Shown here in pieces: positions 39,361-43,247 of a DNA stretch of 43,247 nt. Numbering within the stretch: position 1 is the first letter of the stretch; the number at the start of each line of letters is the position of its first letter. Source of the stretch: Pseudonocardiales bacterium (GTDB lineage Bacteria > Actinomycetota > Actinomycetes > Mycobacteriales > Pseudonocardiaceae). The translations under genes and the position numbers were made by a program. The stretch covers positions 1-43,247 of the forward strand of contig JAPLAT010000097.1 of NCBI GenBank assembly GCA_026393175.1. The letters run 5' to 3'. The notes below the pieces were generated by a model, which made no database searches, was not told the DNA's origin, and saw nothing but the letters and a program-made list of their open reading frames with translations.

Positions 39361-40914
39361 TCAGTCGCGGCCGCCGGCGTAGAGGTGCCTAGCGAGGTCC
39401 TCTGGCCGGGTGAGCATGTCGAGTAGGTACAGGTACCCGAGAAGCGATAGGTCGTGCGGTATCTGGCCGGTGTGGTGAGCCAGCAGCGCGTTCGTTAGTT
39501 CGACGCGCTTGGCTCGGTTGGAGCCGTGCCCGTGGGTCGCATCGCGCAGCACCTTGATGTACTCCGCGGTGGCGTCGTCGAAGTCCAGTTCCCGGGTGGA
39601 GCCGTTCTCGTCTGGCACGCTGATCGTCGCCGAGCCGAGCTGTCGGGCCAGGTAGAACCCGGCCTGGACGCCATGCAACGCCTCGATCGCCCGACGGGCG
39701 GCGGGAAGCAGGATCTCGGCAGCAGGATTTCCGCTCAGCTCAGCATCCAGGCGGTCTAGGGTGGCCTGGGCGAAGGGGCGAGAGCACAGCTTCGCGACGG
39801 GTCGGCCTGTCAGTCTCTCGAGTGTGTCCAGCACCGTGAAGAGCAGGACCCGTCGGGCGTGGCCGTCTCGGTGGTCGGTCTGGATCGAGCCGACCCGGCG
39901 GAAGAGTTGCTCCACGCTCAGCAGGGCGTGCAGCTGCTTGGGGGGTCGAAACGTTCCCGTGGTGTCGGTGAACACCGCTGGGTCGGTGAGCACTCCGAAC
40001 AGCTCGTTGAGCCGGGTCGTCCACCACGCGAGCGCCGCCCCCGGAGCTTGCGCCGGGAGCTTCGGCATGGCCATCGTGGCACTGGCGCCCTGGCTCGGCA
40101 GGACCTGCAGCAGCTCGGCGGCGTCACCAGTGGTGCCGGCAAGGGCGGCGCCCAGCGTGTACACGATCACCCCGCTGACCCGGTGTGCAGAGAACGCCCA
40201 GACCGCTGGACTCAGCGCGCCGAGCAGGGGCCCGAGGTAGTTGTCGCCGATGAGGATGCCCTCGAAGAGGGAACGAGATGCGGCGAAGACGCTCTCGCCC
40301 TCGGACTCGAGGACTCGCTTCAGCGCGGCGATGTCACCCCCTGGCTGCAAGCGGGGATCGTAGGTCGCCTGGAGCAGGACGGTGAACAACTTCGTCCGGT
40401 GCACCAGCGCCGGTGCGAGGCGGACCAGGTGGACGCCGGCGTTCGCCAGCGGATGATCGTCAGGAGTCTCGGCGATGGTGACGTCGGTCAGCGCCTTCAG
40501 GACCGCTTCAGCCGTAGCGGGCAGCAGTGCCGGCGGGGCGTCCATGGTCTGCAGCTGCCACATCGTCACGCCGTTGACGAGAAGCCCGGACTGTTGGGCG
40601 CGTTGCTGACGTTCGACCAGCTGCTGAGGCCACTTCCCGCCGGGATCGTCGACCATCGAGGCCCGGGCGACGTCGTCGAGCCGATCCAGTCGGACGCGTC
40701 GCGCGTCAGGACCGGCGAGGTGTTCGATGGCGACCAGTTCGGGACGCACACCCCGGTAGCTCTCCTCGGTGCGAAGACGCCGGGCGTTGGGCGACCCGGC
40801 GACCGCGGTCCAGCGCAGACCCGCCTCGCTCGCGAACGGCTCGAGGCTGGGTTTGGGGATCCACGCTGGCGCCGGGACGATCGCGGCGGCGGGCAGCGTC
40901 GAGCGGGCGGCCAC
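39361..40914 (-). CDS. Hypothetical protein with HEPN-like motif at the C-terminal end
   Basis: A 517-residue, mostly helical protein of no family I can name. Near the C-terminus, EYIKVLRDATHGHGSN (residues 451-466) has Arg457 and His463 as R-x5-H after a hydrophobic helix, the pattern of HEPN nucleases and ApeA-like defence proteins. A helix-rich segment follows (LSLLGYLYLLDML). No signal peptide or membrane segment. Less GC-rich than the transfer genes, so probably separate cargo, at the tRNA-proximal end of the element. GTG 40914 has no ribosome binding site; TAGTGT at 40921-40926 (minus) would fit a leaderless transcript. HEPN reading is tentative. Confidence 0.65.
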   Translation of the reverse strand: MAARSTLPAAAIVPAPAWIPKPSLEPFASEAGLRWTAVAGSPNARRLRTEESYRGVRPELVAIEHLAGPDARRVRLDRLDDVARASMVDDPGGKWPQQLVERQQRAQQSGLLVNGVTMWQLQTMDAPPALLPATAEAVLKALTDVTIAETPDDHPLANAGVHLVRLAPALVHRTKLFTVLLQATYDPRLQPGGDIAALKRVLESEGESVFAASRSLFEGILIGDNYLGPLLGALSPAVWAFSAHRVSGVIVYTLGAALAGTTGDAAELLQVLPSQGASATMAMPKLPAQAPGAALAWWTTRLNELFGVLTDPAVFTDTTGTFRPPKQLHALLSVEQLFRRVGSIQTDHRDGHARRVLLFTVLDTLERLTGRPVAKLCSRPFAQATLDRLDAELSGNPAAEILLPAARRAIEALHGVQAGFYLARQLGSATISVPDENGSTRELDFDDATAEYIKVLRDATHGHGSNRAKRVELTNALLAHHTGQIPHDLSLLGYLYLLDMLTRPEDLARHLYAGGRD

Positions 40915-41125
40915 CGCGACACACTAGATCAGCCGCTACCTGGAAGGCCGACGGCTCCTCAACAGGGCTTTGCGCCTCTACCAGGGTATACGAGACCTGC
41001 GTGGAGGATCTGGCCAGGGCAGTGACTGTAGCCGTCCACAGCCGCTGACATCCTCGTTCGTCCTGCGCTGCTGTGGGCTACGGTGAGCCACATGAACCCC
41101 TGCCTGACGCAGGGATGCAACTGTG
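40915..41125. other. Gene-free end of the element beside the tRNA
   Basis: A 211-bp stretch between the 517-residue gene and the tRNA 3' end. No gene seen apart from the hairpin listed at 41098-41114. If the element used the tRNA as its attachment site, its right-hand terminus lies at the edge of this stretch. Confidence 0.4.
41098..41114. terminator. Hairpin downstream of tRNA-Leu
   Basis: CCCTGC-CTGAC-GCAGGG: perfect 6-bp arms, 5-base loop, 12 bases past the tRNA CCA end on the minus strand. It could stop the tRNA transcript, or be an arm-type site at the element end. Confidence 0.4.
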
Positions 41126-41213
41126 TGGTGTCCGAGGGGGGACTTGAACCCCCACGCCCGTTAAAGGGCACTAGCACCTCAAGCTAGCGCGTCTGCCATT
41201 CCGCCACCCGGAC
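41126..41213 (-). tRNA. tRNA-Leu (GAG)
   Basis: Read on the minus strand: acceptor stem GTCCGGG (41207-41213) pairs with CTCGGAC (41130-41136), discriminator A, encoded CCA at 41126-41128. The anticodon stem CTAGC/GCTAG encloses the loop TTGAGGT, anticodon GAG. A long variable arm (TGCCCTTTAACGGGC) and a T arm with GGTTCAAGTCC are intact. A -10-like TAATCT lies at 41227-41232. It marks the boundary between element-type genes on its 3' side and chromosomal genes on its 5' side, and is the probable integration site. Confidence 0.92.
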
Positions 41214-41226
41214 CGAGTGCTCCGAC

Positions 41227-41232
41227 AGATTA
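41227..41232 (-). promoter_or_regulatory. Likely -10 box of the tRNA-Leu gene
   Basis: TAATCT on the minus strand, 13 bases before the tRNA 5' end; a clear A/T patch in GC-rich DNA. The -35 is not obvious. Confidence 0.4.
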
Positions 41233-41284
41233 GCCGATGCCCGCGGGGCGGGCCGCGACCGGGGGTGGGTGGTAGGAAGGCGCC

Positions 41285-42610
41285 GTGCCGCACCCCACCG
41301 ACGTCCGCACGGCCGAGGACGAGGTCGTCCAGCTCTGCTCCGAGCTGATCCGCATCGACACCACCAACACCGGCGATCCCGACACCGTCACCGGCGAGCG
41401 GGAGGCGGCGGAGTACGTCGCCGCGAAGCTCACCGAGGTCGGGTACGAGGTGGAGACCGTCGAGTCCGGCGCGCCGCGCCGCGACAACGTGATCTGCCGG
41501 CTCGAGGGCGCCGACCCGGACCGGGGGGCCCTGCTCGTGCACGGCCACCTCGACGTGGTGCCGGCCGACCCGGCGGAGTGGTCGGTGCACCCGTTCTCCG
41601 GCGCGGTGCAGGACGGCTACGTGTGGGGGCGCGGCGCGGTCGACATGAAGGACATGGTCGCGATGACGCTCGCCGTGGCGCGGCGCTTCAAGCGCGACGG
41701 CGTGGTGCCCCCGCGCGACATCGTCTTCGCGTTCCTCGCCGACGAGGAGGCGGGCGGCAAGTACGGCGCCGGGTGGCTCGTCGAGCACCGGCCCGACCTG
41801 TTCGAGGGCTGCACGGAGGCCGTCGGGGAGGTGGGCGGGTTCTCCCTCACCCTGGGCGAGGAGCAGCGGGTCTACCTCATCGAGTCGGCCGAGAAGGGCA
41901 TCGCCTGGATGCGGCTGCGCGCGAAGGGCAAGCCGGGGCACGGGTCGTTCCTGCACGACGACAACGCGGTGACGAAGGTCGCGGAGGCGGTCGCCCGGCT
42001 GGGCAACCACACGTTCCCGGTCACGCTCACCGACACCGTGCGCGCGTTCCTGGAGCGGATGGCCGAGCTGACCGGCGTGGAGTTCCCCGAGGACGACCTG
42101 GAGGGGGCGCTGGCCAAGCTCGGCCCGATCGCCCGGATCGTCGGCGCGACCATCCGCGACACGGCCAACCCGACGATGCTCTCGGCGGGCTACAAGGCCA
42201 ACGTGATCCCGTCGACGGCCGAGGCGGTCGTCGACTGCCGGGTGCTGCCCGGGCGCGAGGAGGCGTTCCTCCGCGAGGTCGACGAGCTGATCGGCCCGGA
42301 CGTCACCCGCGAGTGGGTGACGCACCTGCCGCCCGTCGAGACCCCGTTCGAGGGCCCGCTGACCGAGGCGATGATCGCGGCGCTGCGCACCGAGGACCCG
42401 GGCGCCGCGGCGATCCCGTACATGCTCTCCGGCGGCACGGACGCCAAGTCCTTCGCCGAGCTGGGCATGCGCTGCTACGGCTTCGCGCCGCTGCGGCTGC
42501 CCCCTGACCTGGACTTCGCCTCGCTGTTCCACGGCATCGACGAGCGCGTGCCCGTCGACTCGTTGCAGTTCGGCGCTCGCGTACTGGACACCTTCTTGAG
42601 GAACTCGTGA
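41285..42610 (+). CDS. M20 family metallopeptidase
   Basis: A 441-residue zinc-dependent amidohydrolase/peptidase of the M20/ArgE-DapE-CPG2 group. Metal ligands and catalytic residues are in VHGHLDVVP (His88, Asp90), RGAVDMKD (Asp120) and ADEEAGG (Glu154 catalytic, Glu155 ligand), with the late His in LFHGIDERVP (~418). Likely splits a peptide or N-acyl amino acid in the cytoplasm; substrate not evident. GTG at 41285 with AGGAAGG upstream. Overlaps the dehydrogenase start by one base. This and the next gene look like stable chromosomal sequence. Confidence 0.9.
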   Translation: MPHPTDVRTAEDEVVQLCSELIRIDTTNTGDPDTVTGEREAAEYVAAKLTEVGYEVETVESGAPRRDNVICRLEGADPDRGALLVHGHLDVVPADPAEWSVHPFSGAVQDGYVWGRGAVDMKDMVAMTLAVARRFKRDGVVPPRDIVFAFLADEEAGGKYGAGWLVEHRPDLFEGCTEAVGEVGGFSLTLGEEQRVYLIESAEKGIAWMRLRAKGKPGHGSFLHDDNAVTKVAEAVARLGNHTFPVTLTDTVRAFLERMAELTGVEFPEDDLEGALAKLGPIARIVGATIRDTANPTMLSAGYKANVIPSTAEAVVDCRVLPGREEAFLREVDELIGPDVTREWVTHLPPVETPFEGPLTEAMIAALRTEDPGAAAIPYMLSGGTDAKSFAELGMRCYGFAPLRLPPDLDFASLFHGIDERVPVDSLQFGARVLDTFLRNS

Positions 42611-43247
42611 TGGAACTGAACGGCAAGCGCGCACTGGTCACCGGCGGGGCGTCCGGGATCGGCGAGGCCACGGCGCGGCGGCTGGCCGCGGCCGGGGTGC
42701 AGGTCGCCGTGGTCGACCGCGACGAGGCCCGGGCCTCGTCGCTGGTCGGGGAGATCGGCGGGCTGGCGGTCGTCGCCGACGTCACCGACGCGGCCACGAT
42801 GACCGGCCTCGTCGGGCAGGTCGAGGAGCACTTCGGCGGCCTCGACATCGTGTTCCTGAACGCGGGCACCACGGCGGGTCAGTCCGGGATCGAGGACCTC
42901 GACGTCGAGGCGTACCGCCGGATCATGGGCGTCAACGTCGACCACGTGGTGTTCGGTCTGGCCGCCGCGGTGCCGGCGCTGCGCCGCGCGGGCGGCGGCA
43001 CGATCATCGCGACCTCGTCGCTGGCCGGGCTTGTGCCGATGCCCGGCGACCCGATCTACACGCTCACCAAGCACGCCGTCGTCGGCTACGTGCGGTCGGT
43101 GGCGCCCACGCTGATCGGTGACGGCATCCGCGTCGCGGCCCTGTGCCCCGGCTTCGCCGACACCCCGCTGATCGCGCAGGCGAAGGACCAGTTCGGCGAT
43201 TTCCCGCTGCTCACCGCCGACGACGTCTCCGACGGGGTCGACGCGAT
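42610..43247 (+). CDS. Short-chain dehydrogenase/reductase (partial, runs off window)
   Basis: The first 212 codons of a classical SDR. NAD(P)-binding TGGASGIGEA (11-20), LNAG (83-86), catalytic Asn109 region, Ser136/137 in ATSSLAG, and YTLTK (Tyr150, Lys154) are all present; CPGFADTPL follows as normal. Asp36 after the second strand (VAVVDRD) favours NAD over NADP. ATG overlaps the M20 stop (TGATG), so the two are coupled. The gene is cut by the window edge, and the open frame has no stop. Substrate unknown. Confidence 0.9.
   Translation, partial: MELNGKRALVTGGASGIGEATARRLAAAGVQVAVVDRDEARASSLVGEIGGLAVVADVTDAATMTGLVGQVEEHFGGLDIVFLNAGTTAGQSGIEDLDVEAYRRIMGVNVDHVVFGLAAAVPALRRAGGGTIIATSSLAGLVPMPGDPIYTLTKHAVVGYVRSVAPTLIGDGIRVAALCPGFADTPLIAQAKDQFGDFPLLTADDVSDGVDA

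Noticed and set aside
1-43247. CRISPR array, rRNA genes and insertion sequences.
   Set aside because: Looked for and not seen: no regular direct repeats, no 16S/23S signature and no transposase or terminal inverted repeats.

Overview
The window is very GC-rich DNA with frequent GTG starts and genes packed through 4-base GTGA/ATGA overlaps. LysM-BTAD, SCO6880-type, DUF4913 and SAF-type genes are all present. Together these point to a high-GC actinomycete. Pseudonocardiales is my best guess by family resemblance, with no search run. Most of the window (from its left edge to about 41.1 kb) reads as an integrated conjugative element. It abuts a tRNA-Leu(GAG) gene on the minus strand (41126-41213), beyond which lies ordinary chromosome: an M20 metallopeptidase and a short-chain dehydrogenase cut by the window edge. 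I see no intact integrase and no second att copy, so the left end is probably outside the window or has decayed.

Layout. 1-3.2 kb: small accessory genes (an unknown small protein, a secreted trypsin-like protease, a VOC/bleomycin-resistance-like protein with a Cys-rich N-terminus, a thioredoxin-like protein) around a scrap of tyrosine integrase. 3.2-6.75 kb: the mobilisation module, with two perfect hairpins (possible oriT), a MobC-like protein, a relaxase with the 3-His motif, and two unknown proteins. 6.7-18.8 kb (minus): a Tad/Flp-type pilus operon in the order lipoprotein, secreted protein, CpaB-like SAF protein, CpaE-like ATPase, TadA ATPase, TadB, TadC, Flp pilin, TadE, a TadE+TadG-like fusion, a LysM-BTAD membrane protein and a prepilin peptidase.

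19.1-29.6 kb: cargo that looks like a defence island. A 1177-residue XRE-NB-ARC-WD40 STAND protein is translationally coupled to a DUF89 (ARMT1-like) phosphatase. Divergent from it is a small two-gene operon (80-residue unknown plus QueD/PTPS-like protein). The intergenic space between them holds three dyad repeats. A Gabija-like pair follows (OLD-family nuclease plus UvrD-like helicase).

29.5-38.9 kb (minus): a mating-pair-formation/type IV secretion operon (ParA-like protein, small VirB2-like membrane protein, lipoprotein, VirB6/TrbL-like, SCO6880-like, VirB4-like ATPase, TraG/VirD4-like coupling protein, DUF4913 protein, secreted LAS-type peptidase). 39.0-40.9 kb: a small unknown protein and a 517-residue unknown protein with a HEPN-like R-x5-H motif, next to the tRNA.

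How it fits together: the relaxase and MobC process DNA at oriT, the coupling protein hands it to the VirB4/VirB6/SCO6880 channel, and the Tad-like pilus may supply cell-cell contact. The STAND/DUF89, Gabija-like and possibly the HEPN-like genes would be immune cargo. The most novel candidate is the STAND-WD40 + DUF89 pair with its palindromic control region.
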